The notes beneath the pieces are model-generated. The model was not told the DNA's origin, did not search any database, and worked only from the letters and a program-made list of their open reading frames with translations. This document shows, in pieces, positions 45,630 to 54,095 of a stretch of DNA of 64,000 nucleotides. The DNA is from JAIOZK01 sp964468645. GTDB taxonomy: Bacteria; Bacteroidota; Bacteroidia; Bacteroidales; JAIOZK01. The DNA is taken from positions 1 to 64,000 of the forward strand of contig CAYXUU010000015.1 of NCBI GenBank assembly GCA_964468645.1, in the 5' to 3' direction. Every line of letters starts with the position of its first letter. Position 1 is the stretch's first letter. Made by a program: the position numbers and the translations under genes.

Positions 45630-48258
45630 ATTCATATCAGTAAATTGTGGAAAGATTTTACTCATAAGTTTTATTTTCCTTTTCTCGTTTACAACATTTT
45701 CATCAGGAAATGATACTACAAGCTTTGAAATTGACAGTCTCACATTATTGGTTGAGCAGAGTGAGGATAATGACAAAATTGATAACCTGATAAGTCTTGC
45801 CAGGGCATATTTTACAATCTCTCCCAGAAAAAGCCTTCATCATGCATTCGAAGCATTTGATTTTGCAGAACAAATAGACTATAACCAGGGAATGGCATCG
45901 GCATTGAACCGTATTGGTACAGGGTATATCCTGTTAAACAGCTTTGATTCAGCGCTTATTTATCTGAACCGGTCACTGGAACTCAGCATGGAGATTGAAT
46001 ACAAAAAGGGTATGGCGATGGCTTATGGAAATATTGGATTGATTTTCGATTATCTTGGTGAATATAATCAGGCCATTGAAAATCATCTCAACTCCCTTAA
46101 GGTTGAAGAAGAACTTGAAAATCAGAAAGGGATTGCTGCATCACTCAATAACATTGGTAACATATATTATCAGCTGGATGACTTTGACTTAGCCCTGGAG
46201 TATTTTCAACGTAGCCTGCGTATCAACCAGGAACTGGGTGATGATGTTGGTGTGGCACAATTATTCAATAATATCGGGGCGATATACCATAAAAAAAGAA
46301 AGCTGGATAAAGCATTACTTTATTTTCAGTCATCCCTTGTAATTAATAAGGAACTCGACAATCCGGCAGATGTGGCCTCATGTTATAACAACCTGGGCAA
46401 CATCTACTTTGAGATGGAAGAGGATGATAATGCTTTGGAAAATTATACCCGTTCATATGAGATCAGTTCCGCATCAAATGATCTCTGGTCAATGGCAAAT
46501 ACTACAAGAAACCTGGGCGGCTTATACCTTAAACTAGGTAATTTCACTAAGAGTCAGGAATATCTTGAACAAACCCTCGAAATAGCAAGTCAGTTAAAAT
46601 CAAGAGACCTCATGGCTCAAACCTATCAATCCCTTTCTGAACTATATGCCAGTAAAGGAGATTACAGATCAGCTTTTGACCTTCATATGAAGTATTCTGA
46701 ACTGAGTGATTCCATTTACAATACCGAGACCAATGTAAGGATTGCAGAGCTTGAGATGGGTTACCAGGTTCAGAAGGAAATCCAGAAGCAGGAGAAGGAA
46801 AACGAGATCCAGCAATTGAAAATTGAACGGTCAACAAGAACTATCTACTTCATTATCGCCTTCCTTGTACTTACTGTTATGCTGATTGTTTTCGTCTACA
46901 GCCGGTATAGAATAAAAGTAAGGCTCAGTAAACTGCTTGAAGATAAGAATAAGGAAACCGCAAAACTTAATGCTGAGCTAAAGGATTTCAACGATAGATT
47001 AGAAGTTAAGGTTAAAAATCGAACTACTGATCTGGAAGACGAAATCAAGGAACGTAAAAAGATGGATGTAGAACTGAAAAAGGCACTTAAAAAAACTGAA
47101 GATGCCAATTATCTTAAAAACGCCTTCCTTGCCAATATGAGTCATGAAATAAGAACGCCCCTTAATGGTATCATCGGGTTTTCAAGTTTACTTGAAACTG
47201 AGCTATCCCTTATGGAGAATGAAGAACTGTATGAATATGCCAATGGTATTCAGCAAAGTGGTGATAGACTTATGCACCTGCTTAATAATGTTATTGATAT
47301 CAGCAAAATAGAAGCCAATGATATGGATGTGGATATCAAATCCTGTTTTGTAAATGAAATTGTTAAAAATGTCTCGGAGTTATATAGCTTCAAGGTTAAT
47401 GATAAAGGGATTAAATTCAATACAAAACTTAATGAGATCCCTAAAGCATTGGCTGATGAACCCAAGTTAACCAAGATCTTAAGTGATATCATCGACAATG
47501 CCCTTAAATATACTGAGAAAGGTTTTATTAATGTACTCACTGATTTTAATGAAGATGACGAAAAGGTCATGATCATTGTTAAAGATACGGGTATTGGTAT
47601 CGATGAATCGTACCTTGATCATATCTTCGAGGCATTCAGACAGGAGAGTCTTGGTTATTCCAGATCTTATCAGGGAGCTGGCCTCGGACTTCCCCTTGCA
47701 AAAAGACTGGTTGAACTCATGGAAGGAGAAATCCGTGTTGAATCAACCAAAGGGATTGGTACAACAGTTTCTATTTTGATAAAGGCTGAAGTAGAAAGGA
47801 TTGTCATTGAAGAACCTGTTGAGAAGGTCATTGAAAAGGTAACACCCGAAATCACAAAAGGTGATCTCAGAATCTTCATCGTTGAAGATGACAGAATGAA
47901 CCGCCTGGTATTGAAGAAAATGCTTGCAAAAACCGGGGAGGTTGTTGCAACAGTTGATGGCGAAGAGACGATGCAGGTTATTGAGGAAAATCATAAAAAA
48001 GGTATTATCTTTGATATTATGCTCTTCGATATCAACCTTCCTGCCCCATGGGATGGTATAAAACTCATGAATGCAGTGAAAGAAAAGTTTAAAGAGTATA
48101 AAACCATACCATTTATTGCACAAACCGCTTATGCAATGACTGGTGACAAGGAACGGTTGCTGGACTCAGGATTTGACAATTATATTGCAAAACCGATAAA
48201 CAAAAATGAGATGATCAATATGATAAAATCCCAGCTGTCGATTGGAAAAATCAAATAA
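45613..48258 (+). CDS. TPR hybrid histidine kinase
   Basis: 881 aa, starting inside the preceding gene. Signal peptide, then about eight TPR repeats (about 50-380) such as GMASALNRIGTGYILLNSFDSALIYLNRSLEL, a coiled coil, one membrane helix (about 412-432), HisKA with SHEIRTPLNGIIGFSSLL (His near 512), HATPase with DIIDNALKYTEKG, DTGIGID and GAGLGLPLAKRLVELMEG, and a C-terminal receiver with IVEDDRMN and LFDINLPAPWDG (Asp near 805), KPINKNE. The TPR part should lie in the periplasm and sense an envelope signal. It is the likely sensor for the single-domain regulator at the start of the locus. Confidence 0.93.
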   Translation: MLSINKFISVNCGKILLISFIFLFSFTTFSSGNDTTSFEIDSLTLLVEQSEDNDKIDNLISLARAYFTISPRKSLHHAFEAFDFAEQIDYNQGMASALNRIGTGYILLNSFDSALIYLNRSLELSMEIEYKKGMAMAYGNIGLIFDYLGEYNQAIENHLNSLKVEEELENQKGIAASLNNIGNIYYQLDDFDLALEYFQRSLRINQELGDDVGVAQLFNNIGAIYHKKRKLDKALLYFQSSLVINKELDNPADVASCYNNLGNIYFEMEEDDNALENYTRSYEISSASNDLWSMANTTRNLGGLYLKLGNFTKSQEYLEQTLEIASQLKSRDLMAQTYQSLSELYASKGDYRSAFDLHMKYSELSDSIYNTETNVRIAELEMGYQVQKEIQKQEKENEIQQLKIERSTRTIYFIIAFLVLTVMLIVFVYSRYRIKVRLSKLLEDKNKETAKLNAELKDFNDRLEVKVKNRTTDLEDEIKERKKMDVELKKALKKTEDANYLKNAFLANMSHEIRTPLNGIIGFSSLLETELSLMENEELYEYANGIQQSGDRLMHLLNNVIDISKIEANDMDVDIKSCFVNEIVKNVSELYSFKVNDKGIKFNTKLNEIPKALADEPKLTKILSDIIDNALKYTEKGFINVLTDFNEDDEKVMIIVKDTGIGIDESYLDHIFEAFRQESLGYSRSYQGAGLGLPLAKRLVELMEGEIRVESTKGIGTTVSILIKAEVERIVIEEPVEKVIEKVTPEITKGDLRIFIVEDDRMNRLVLKKMLAKTGEVVATVDGEETMQVIEENHKKGIIFDIMLFDINLPAPWDGIKLMNAVKEKFKEYKTIPFIAQTAYAMTGDKERLLDSGFDNYIAKPINKNEMINMIKSQLSIGKIK

Positions 48259-48267
48259 TTTTAATTT

Positions 48268-49521
48268 ATGAAAGATTATAAGAACCTATCAAAAGACCGA
48301 TTAATACAGGAGCTTGACAAACAGGGTAAATATATAAAAGAGCTTGAGATTCAGTTACAAAGGGCAATAGAAAAAGCAGAGGCTTCCAACCATCTAAAAG
48401 CCCTGTTTCTGGCAAATATAAGCCATGAGATCAGAACACCAATGAATGGAATAATTGGGATGTATAACGTTCTTAAACAAACAGAATTGACAGATGAACA
48501 AAGGGAGTTTCTCGATATTATAAATATATCCGGTCAGAATCTGCTCTCCATCATTGATGATATCATCGACCTGTCGAAGATAGAATCGGGTCAACTTAAA
48601 CTGGAAACGATAAAATTCAGCCTGAGAAAAGAGTTACAGAAGATCCTTGATCTGTTGTCAATAAAAGCCAGAGGTAAAGGAATATCACTGCAAACTAAAG
48701 TTAATGAATCGATTTATGATCTACTTATCGGTGATCCTTCACGTCTCAAGCAAATCATTACAAATCTCAGCAATAATGCCATTAAATATACCAAGGAAGG
48801 TAGTGTTACTATTAAAGTTGATCCGGTGAGTCAGGATGAGAAATCCGCCAAGCTTAAATTCAGTATTGTTGATACGGGTATTGGAATTTCCAAAGAAGGA
48901 AGGGAAAAATTGTTTAAGGCATTTTCGCAGATTGATTCTTCATCAACCAGAAAATATGGAGGGACAGGATTAGGATTGGCTATTGCCAAGAATCTTTCTA
49001 ATCTGATGAAAGGAGACATTGGTGTTGAAAGTGATATAGGAAAAGGATCTACCTTCTGGTTTACAGCTTCACTTGAAGTAGCCTCGGACAAAAGATCTGA
49101 GGTTGAAAAAATTGAATCTGAAGAAGCTAAAGAGGTCAAAAAACTAAGGATACTGCTTGTTGAGGATAATTTGTTGAATCAGAAATTTGCTGATGCAACA
49201 CTACACCGTGAGGGGCATTTGGTGGATATTGCAGAAAATGGTAAAATCGCCCTTGACAAATATCTTGAGAACAATTATGACCTGATCCTGATGGATATAC
49301 AAATGCCAGTGATGGATGGACTGGAAGCTACCAAAGAGATCCGAAAAATTGAAAAAGAGAAAAAGATTATTGAACCCATTAAAATTATCGCCATCACTGC
49401 ATATGTGATGGAGAGGGACCGTAACATGTGCCTGAATGCTGGTATGGATGAATACCTGGCAAAACCATTTAAACCACAGGAGCTAATTAAGCTCATCGAA
49501 GATGTTTACTTTATAAAATAG
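48268..49521 (+). CDS. Soluble hybrid histidine kinase
   Basis: 417 aa, no membrane helix and no recognisable sensor domain. A short coiled coil leads to HisKA (NISHEIRTPMNGIIGMYNVL), HATPase (NLSNNAIKYTKEG, DTGIGIS, GGTGLGLAIAKNLSNLMKGDIGVES) and a receiver (LVEDNLLNQ, LMDIQMPVMDGLEA, ITAYVME, KPFKPQE). All catalytic residues look intact. It begins 9 bp after the TPR kinase and probably works with it in a relay, or senses via its coiled coil. Last gene of the locus. Confidence 0.93.
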   Translation: MKDYKNLSKDRLIQELDKQGKYIKELEIQLQRAIEKAEASNHLKALFLANISHEIRTPMNGIIGMYNVLKQTELTDEQREFLDIINISGQNLLSIIDDIIDLSKIESGQLKLETIKFSLRKELQKILDLLSIKARGKGISLQTKVNESIYDLLIGDPSRLKQIITNLSNNAIKYTKEGSVTIKVDPVSQDEKSAKLKFSIVDTGIGISKEGREKLFKAFSQIDSSSTRKYGGTGLGLAIAKNLSNLMKGDIGVESDIGKGSTFWFTASLEVASDKRSEVEKIESEEAKEVKKLRILLVEDNLLNQKFADATLHREGHLVDIAENGKIALDKYLENNYDLILMDIQMPVMDGLEATKEIRKIEKEKKIIEPIKIIAITAYVMERDRNMCLNAGMDEYLAKPFKPQELIKLIEDVYFIK

Positions 49522-49524
49522 TAA

Positions 49525-49565
49525 GGATTGACTGATCACTGGCAGGGATTGACTGATCACTGCCA
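49525..49565. repeat. 20-bp tandem repeat with hairpin between convergent genes
   Basis: Two 20-bp copies (49525-49544 and 49546-49565) begin GGATTGACTGATCACTG and differ at one base. Their CACTGGCAG and CTGCCA parts can pair as a 6-bp stem. Lying between the kinase stop and the convergent FKBP stop, it may serve as a shared terminator, though the T run is weak. Confidence 0.6.
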
Positions 49566-49578
49566 TTTCTCCAAGGAA

Positions 49579-50967
49579 TTACTTTCCTGATGTTTTGCCT
49601 GCCGTCCGCTTTTGAACTTCAAGCAGTTCTATATCATATATCAGCGGTGTAAATGGAGGTATCGGTTTACCAGCTCCCCTTTCACCATATGCAAGTCGCG
49701 AAGGTAACAGTATCCGTGCTTTCCCTCCTTCTTTCATTAAACGTATAGCCTGTTCCCAGCCCAGAATAACCTCACTTCGACCAAGGGTAAACTCGAAGGG
49801 GTGATTGGCCACATGCGTTGATTGAAGCAACTCCCCATCCAGGGTATAATTAGCATAATGAATTTTTACCTTATCACCGGGTTGTGGAAAATCACCTTCA
49901 CCTTCATGCTCTTCTATATAATACATGCCAAGGTCGTTCGGCTCCACAGTAATCTGGTTGTCCTGAATATATTTTTGAATGATACCAGGCTCCTGGCTAC
50001 GTTTTGCCTCAAGTTCCTTTTGAACCTCAATTTGTTTCTGCCTTATCTTTTCCTGGTGCTGTGTTTTCTTCTTATAATCTTCCTCCGATATTACATCCAG
50101 AACCTCAACTTCATAAACCAGTGTTGAGTATGGCGGGATAAACTGTGCCCTGCCCTGTTCTCCATAACCGATGTTTGAAGGCACTATTAGTTTTGTCCTA
50201 TCACCAACCCGCATCATCGACAATGCTTCATTCATACCGGGAGTATCGAACTTGCTCCCGAACCTGAACTCCAGCGGCTTTTTAGCATCCCATGTAGAAT
50301 AAAGCTTGGTGCCATCAATTAAGAAATATTCATAATCAAGGATAAGCATCTTACCGGTTTCCACTTTTGGCCCGCTTCCCTTTTCAACAGGCATATAGTA
50401 TAATCCTGAAGCCAGAGGTTCTGCATTGATGTCGTTTTCATCCAGATATTCCTTAAGATAAATCTGTTCATCCTCCCTCATTTTGTTAAGCCTGTCCCTC
50501 ATTTCAGCATTATATTCCTGCTCCGATTTTATCTCCAGCAATCTGATATCAAAGTAAAGGTCTGATCCGGGTGTAATGAATTGTGGTACAGGATTGGGAC
50601 TGAAGTACTTATCTGCATTAATGATGAAGGTGGCGCTATCACCGATATCCATCATTCTTAAACCATCAAAGATATTTCCTTTTGCAGGGACATCACGGAT
50701 CTGGAACTCAACGGGCCCATTGGTCATTTTCTTCGTAACGATCAACGAATCTCTCAAACCCCACTCAAGGATAACTTTTACAACCTGCATATTAACAGGT
50801 TTAAGATCACCATCACCCTCTTCGTGAAAATAATACAGTATCCCCGAAGCATCACTCAGGAACTGAGCTTTCTCCGGCCTGACAATTTCTTTCTCCTTCG
50901 ACTTGCATGCACCAATCAATGCAATAACTAACAGAATTATTAAATATTTTAAATCGCTGCTTTTCAT
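49579..50967 (-). CDS. Triple-domain FKBP-type peptidyl-prolyl isomerase lipoprotein
   Basis: 462 aa lipoprotein (LIGAC, Cys21). Three FKBP-like domains: a degenerate one (about 40-150), a second (about 190-295) with LYSTWDAKKPLEFRFG, YGEQGRAQFIPPYSTLVYEVEVLDV, and a third (about 340-455) with the canonical YGERGAGKPIPPFTPLIYDIELLEV. Charged coiled coils link them. The domains speed proline cis-trans folding of periplasmic proteins. It is followed by a GldI-like FKBP and a phosphoesterase upstream on the same strand, consistent with a T9SS-using cell. Confidence 0.92.
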   Translation of the reverse strand: MKSSDLKYLIILLVIALIGACKSKEKEIVRPEKAQFLSDASGILYYFHEEGDGDLKPVNMQVVKVILEWGLRDSLIVTKKMTNGPVEFQIRDVPAKGNIFDGLRMMDIGDSATFIINADKYFSPNPVPQFITPGSDLYFDIRLLEIKSEQEYNAEMRDRLNKMREDEQIYLKEYLDENDINAEPLASGLYYMPVEKGSGPKVETGKMLILDYEYFLIDGTKLYSTWDAKKPLEFRFGSKFDTPGMNEALSMMRVGDRTKLIVPSNIGYGEQGRAQFIPPYSTLVYEVEVLDVISEEDYKKKTQHQEKIRQKQIEVQKELEAKRSQEPGIIQKYIQDNQITVEPNDLGMYYIEEHEGEGDFPQPGDKVKIHYANYTLDGELLQSTHVANHPFEFTLGRSEVILGWEQAIRLMKEGGKARILLPSRLAYGERGAGKPIPPFTPLIYDIELLEVQKRTAGKTSGK

Positions 50968-50974
50968 ATTGTTT

Positions 50975-51523
50975 CTATTTTACTTCAAGTACTTCTATAT
51001 CATAAATTAAAGTTGTTTTCGGAGGTATTTGCCCGGGTTTTCCTGTCAGGCCATACGCCAGGTGTGAAGGAAGGATCAATTTTGCCTTATCACCTACCCG
51101 AAGATACAGAATACCTTCCTGCAAACCTGATACAACATTTCCTTTACTTACAAGGAATTCGAGCTTGCCATTCTCTGCAGATGATTCAAGTACATCACCT
51201 GTTAAAAAACTGACCTTATAATCCAGAACGACAATATCATTCTTCATGATCTTCTTACCTTCTCCCTGCCTGTATATCATGTATCGTAAACCGGTCCCAG
51301 TTTCAACCATTTCCCAGCTATAACGGTCAAGAAAGTCGATAATATCCTGTTCTTCAGACTTAACCAACTGCTTGTTAGCCTCAATAAGAGTTTCCTGTAT
51401 GTTGTCTGGATTGATATTCTTGTCCTGCTCAGCATTATTTCTACAGGCACCAAAAGCCAATAATACCCCGATAAAGTATAAACCCGAACGCTTTACAGCT
51501 AATATTGATACTATTCCTCTCAA
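50975..51523 (-). CDS. FKBP-type isomerase lipoprotein (GldI-like)
   Basis: 182 aa with a TTG start, the only start that keeps the signal peptide; the lipobox is AFGAC (Cys27). A single FKBP domain ends with YGLTGKPGQIPPKTTLIYDIEVLEV. Flavobacterial GldI, an FKBP lipoprotein needed for gliding/T9SS, has this size and build, and I recall it near a DHH phosphoesterase and ndk. The name is tentative. The upstream phosphoesterase stop is in the same frame 24 bases before the TTG. Confidence 0.8.
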   Translation of the reverse strand: MRGIVSILAVKRSGLYFIGVLLAFGACRNNAEQDKNINPDNIQETLIEANKQLVKSEEQDIIDFLDRYSWEMVETGTGLRYMIYRQGEGKKIMKNDIVVLDYKVSFLTGDVLESSAENGKLEFLVSKGNVVSGLQEGILYLRVGDKAKLILPSHLAYGLTGKPGQIPPKTTLIYDIEVLEVK

Positions 51524-51547
51524 GGTTTTTTGATAAGTTTTACAGGG

Positions 51548-52573
51548 TTATTCATAATTACGCTCCAGCTGGTCTTTATATTGTGGTAACAATGACTCAA
51601 ATTTCCCCAGGGTCTCTTTCAATCCAACGAGCGAATCACCACCAGCAGCATTTGTATGACCACCCCCTGAAAAATGCTCCCTGGCAAACTCATTCACAGA
51701 GAAATTACCTTTTGATCTCAGTGACATCCTGACCTTGTTATCCTGTTCCCGAAAAAGTGCGGAGAACCTTATCCCTTTAATTGATAGTGGATAATTTACG
51801 AGGCCTTCAGTATCACCAACCTGGAATTTAAATCTCTTAAAATCAGCCTTAGAAAGGTAAATGTAGGCAGTATGGTATTCAGAAATAACCACAAGCCTCT
51901 CACTTAGTGAATACCCAAGTAAACGCAATCTTTCTTCCGAAAAGGTATCATACACATAACCATGTATCTTTTCTCCATCAATACCTGTCCGGATAAGGTG
52001 TGCAACCACTAGATAGGTTTTTTCATAATTGCACAGATAACTGAACGATCCGGTATCAGTAATAATACCGGTGTAAAGACACTCTGCCAGTTCCCTGGTA
52101 ATTTTATCTTTCCCTCCCATGCTAACAATAAAGTCGTAAACAAGCTCTGCCGTTGAGGAGGTCAGGGTATTGGAAAAGATATAATCGAAATATGTCTCAG
52201 GAAACGGATGATGATCTATCATTATTTTTACAGCACCTGAGGCTGCAAGGTCATCGGAAAAACTCCCGACCCTATTAAAAGAATTAAAATCAAGACAGAA
52301 AACAACTTCTGCCTCGTTTAACAGCTTTTTACCGGATTCCCTGTTACGCTCAAATATTGTTATCGCTTCATTTCCAGACATCCACGCAAGAAACTGCGGA
52401 TGATCATTAGGAACCAGCACGTTAATTTTACAGTCGGGTATTTGTTTAAGATAATGATATAGTCCAAGGGAGGAACCGATTGCATCCCCATCAGGGTTAT
52501 GGTGGGTTACTATAAGAATCTTCCTGTTGCTGGCAAGTAGTTCTTTAATGGACTGAATTTTAGTAGCTTCCAA
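51548..52573 (-). CDS. DHH/DHHA1 phosphoesterase (NrnA-like)
   Basis: 341 aa; the start is TTG. DHH motifs: THHNPDGDAIGSSLGLY, CLDFNSFNRVG, IDHHPFPE, and ITDTGSF; DHHA1 end GGGHTNAAGGDSL. NrnA proteins degrade very short RNA (nanoRNA) and PAP. The PAP activity would overlap with CysQ in the EPS locus. A -7 box lies at 52614-52607 and the FKBP genes follow on the same transcript. Confidence 0.92.
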   Translation of the reverse strand: MEATKIQSIKELLASNRKILIVTHHNPDGDAIGSSLGLYHYLKQIPDCKINVLVPNDHPQFLAWMSGNEAITIFERNRESGKKLLNEAEVVFCLDFNSFNRVGSFSDDLAASGAVKIMIDHHPFPETYFDYIFSNTLTSSTAELVYDFIVSMGGKDKITRELAECLYTGIITDTGSFSYLCNYEKTYLVVAHLIRTGIDGEKIHGYVYDTFSEERLRLLGYSLSERLVVISEYHTAYIYLSKADFKRFKFQVGDTEGLVNYPLSIKGIRFSALFREQDNKVRMSLRSKGNFSVNEFAREHFSGGGHTNAAGGDSLVGLKETLGKFESLLPQYKDQLERNYE

Positions 52574-52606
52574 ACTCCAAATAAATTAATGATATTTTCA
52601 TAGTCG

Positions 52607-52614
52607 CAAAGTTA
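52607..52614 (-). promoter_or_regulatory. -7 box for nrnA-FKBP operon
   Basis: TAACTTTG on the minus strand; 33 bp before the TTG start. Confidence 0.5.
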
Positions 52615-52658
52615 CCATAAATTAAGAAAATTTTAAGGAAGCAGTATGATTAAAGTCG

Positions 52659-52666
52659 TATTTTTG
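52659..52666 (+). promoter_or_regulatory. -7 box for ndk
   Basis: TATTTTTG, 28 bp before the ATG, divergent from the nrnA-like promoter. Confidence 0.45.
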
Positions 52667-52694
52667 GCTCCTTAAATCAAAAAGTAAAACTTTT

Positions 52695-53117
52695 ATGAGA
52701 GGAAGCATTACATTTACAATGATCAAGCCTCTGGCAGTGACAGAAGGCTTTACAGGCGCTATACTGAACAAAATCACAGACGGGGGATTTAAAATTATTG
52801 CCCTTAAAATGACCAGGCTAAGCAAAGAAAATGCGATGAAATTTTATGATATTCACAGGGAAAGACCTTTTTATGGCAGCCTGTGTGACTTTATGTCTTC
52901 GGGCCCGATAGTTGCTGCCATACTGGAAAAGGATAATGCAGTTGAGGCTTATAGAAACTTCATTGGAGCTACTAACCCGGAAAGCGCCCATGAGGGTTCA
53001 ATCAGGAAGTTATACGGAACAGATCTGCAGCAAAATGCCGTACACGGCTCAGATAGTGATGACAATGCCGCTATTGAGTGTAACTTCTTCTTTCCTGACA
53101 TGGAAAGGTATCACTAA
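52695..53117 (+). CDS. ndk: Nucleoside diphosphate kinase
   Basis: 140 aa, normal length. TMIKPLAV, the RPFYGSLCDFMSSGPIVAAIL block, GATNPESAHEGSIRKLYG, and NAVHGSDS with the phosphohistidine. It balances NTP pools using ATP. Convergent with the XRE gene, only 6 bp apart. Confidence 0.98.
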   Translation: MRGSITFTMIKPLAVTEGFTGAILNKITDGGFKIIALKMTRLSKENAMKFYDIHRERPFYGSLCDFMSSGPIVAAILEKDNAVEAYRNFIGATNPESAHEGSIRKLYGTDLQQNAVHGSDSDDNAAIECNFFFPDMERYH

Positions 53118-53123
53118 TTATCC

Positions 53124-53573
53124 TTAATCTTCAGGGTAATATGTTTTAAATGCCTTATTCCTGAAGAAAATCACGATTTTTTCAATTTCTTCTTCAATCC
53201 GATCTGTTGAGGTTGCATTTCTGTTTCTTTGCATCCCAATGTATTTATCATGCTTAGGCTTGTTTTCAGGCCTCTCAGTCGATTTTTTTGGAAAAACAGG
53301 CTCTTCCTTTAATAATTGTTTTGGTTCATTAAACAGGCCCTGTTGATGTATATCCTTATTGTCGTCCCTGAGCATATTACCTGTTCCGGTTAAGAGCCAG
53401 TCAGGATTTATTTCCTGGTATTTTTTCAGGATCTTTAGGATAAAATCAAGGCTTGGTTTGTTCCTGCCTGATAACACATGTGAAACACTTGAACGCTGAA
53501 CACCAATGCTATCGGCGAATCTTGCAGAAGACAATCCTTTTGCTTTTAATAGGTTAGATATTCTATCCAGCAT
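53124..53573 (-). CDS. XRE-family transcriptional regulator
   Basis: 149 aa. The N-terminal helix-turn-helix is clear: ISNLLKAKGLSSARFADSIGVQRSSVSHVLSGRNKPSLDFILKIL. A PDWLLTGTGNML segment is typical of phage-repressor-like Bacteroidota regulators. The rest is charged and unstructured with a short C-terminal helix. The upstream 500 bp hold repeated TACATTTGTA sites, so it may control itself. Confidence 0.9.
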   Translation of the reverse strand: MLDRISNLLKAKGLSSARFADSIGVQRSSVSHVLSGRNKPSLDFILKILKKYQEINPDWLLTGTGNMLRDDNKDIHQQGLFNEPKQLLKEEPVFPKKSTERPENKPKHDKYIGMQRNRNATSTDRIEEEIEKIVIFFRNKAFKTYYPED

Positions 53574-53642
53574 TTACAATAGTGAATTATATTGATTACA
53601 AATATAAACTATATTTAATTAACATGTGTAATTTTATTAATA

Positions 53643-53652
53643 TACATTTGTA
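53643..53652. promoter_or_regulatory. TACATTTGTA operator-like site 1
   Basis: Palindromic half-sites TACA and TGTA separated by two bases, about 70 bp before the XRE start codon, where its promoter is expected. Confidence 0.45.
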
Positions 53653-53846
53653 AACTTTATTGGGTTTGTTAATAAATATTATTTAGCGTTGTATAGCCTA
53701 TATAGCAAGCAATACAACAATATCACTTAACATTGATCCATTTTAACAAACTTATACCATAACTTGAATTAATTAATATAACAAACTGATAAACATACCT
53801 GTATAATCAACTATATTACTAAAATAATTTTATCTTGGTGTGTGTT

Positions 53847-53868
53847 TACATTTGTATATACATTTGTA
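53847..53868. promoter_or_regulatory. TACATTTGTA operator-like sites 2 and 3
   Basis: Two copies, 53847-53856 and 53859-53868, 12 bp apart centre to centre, within an imperfect dyad whose outer arms are GTTTACA and TGTAAAC (53844-53871). Confidence 0.45.
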
Positions 53869-54036
53869 AACCCGGGGTGTTTTTCTGTAAGTATTGTACA
53901 CCAGGCATTCCGGGATATGGTTGGCTTCAATTTTAGATGTAGGTGCATTAACTGCCTGTGGGCATATCACAATTGTATATATATTTTCTGGTTTTTTTTG
54001 AAATAATAAATGTCCGTGCAGGGCTGAAATGAATGA

Positions 54037-54066
54037 TAAAAAAAACCCTGGAATTACTCCCAGGGC
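54037..54066 (-). terminator. Terminator of the subtilisin gene
   Basis: CCCTGG (54046-54051) pairs with CCAGGG (54060-54065), followed on the minus strand by a long T run. Confidence 0.7.
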
Positions 54067-54095
54067 AACGAGAAATTTTTATCAGGGCTAATGCC

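Larger units (their letters stand above)
53574..54095. other. Long upstream region of the XRE gene
   Basis: About 520 bp with no gene and very high AT content. It contains three TACATTTGTA sites (53643-53652, 53847-53856, 53859-53868) and the subtilisin gene's terminator (54037-54066). The 15-bp sequence TATACATTTGTAAAC occurs exactly twice. Confidence 0.6.
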
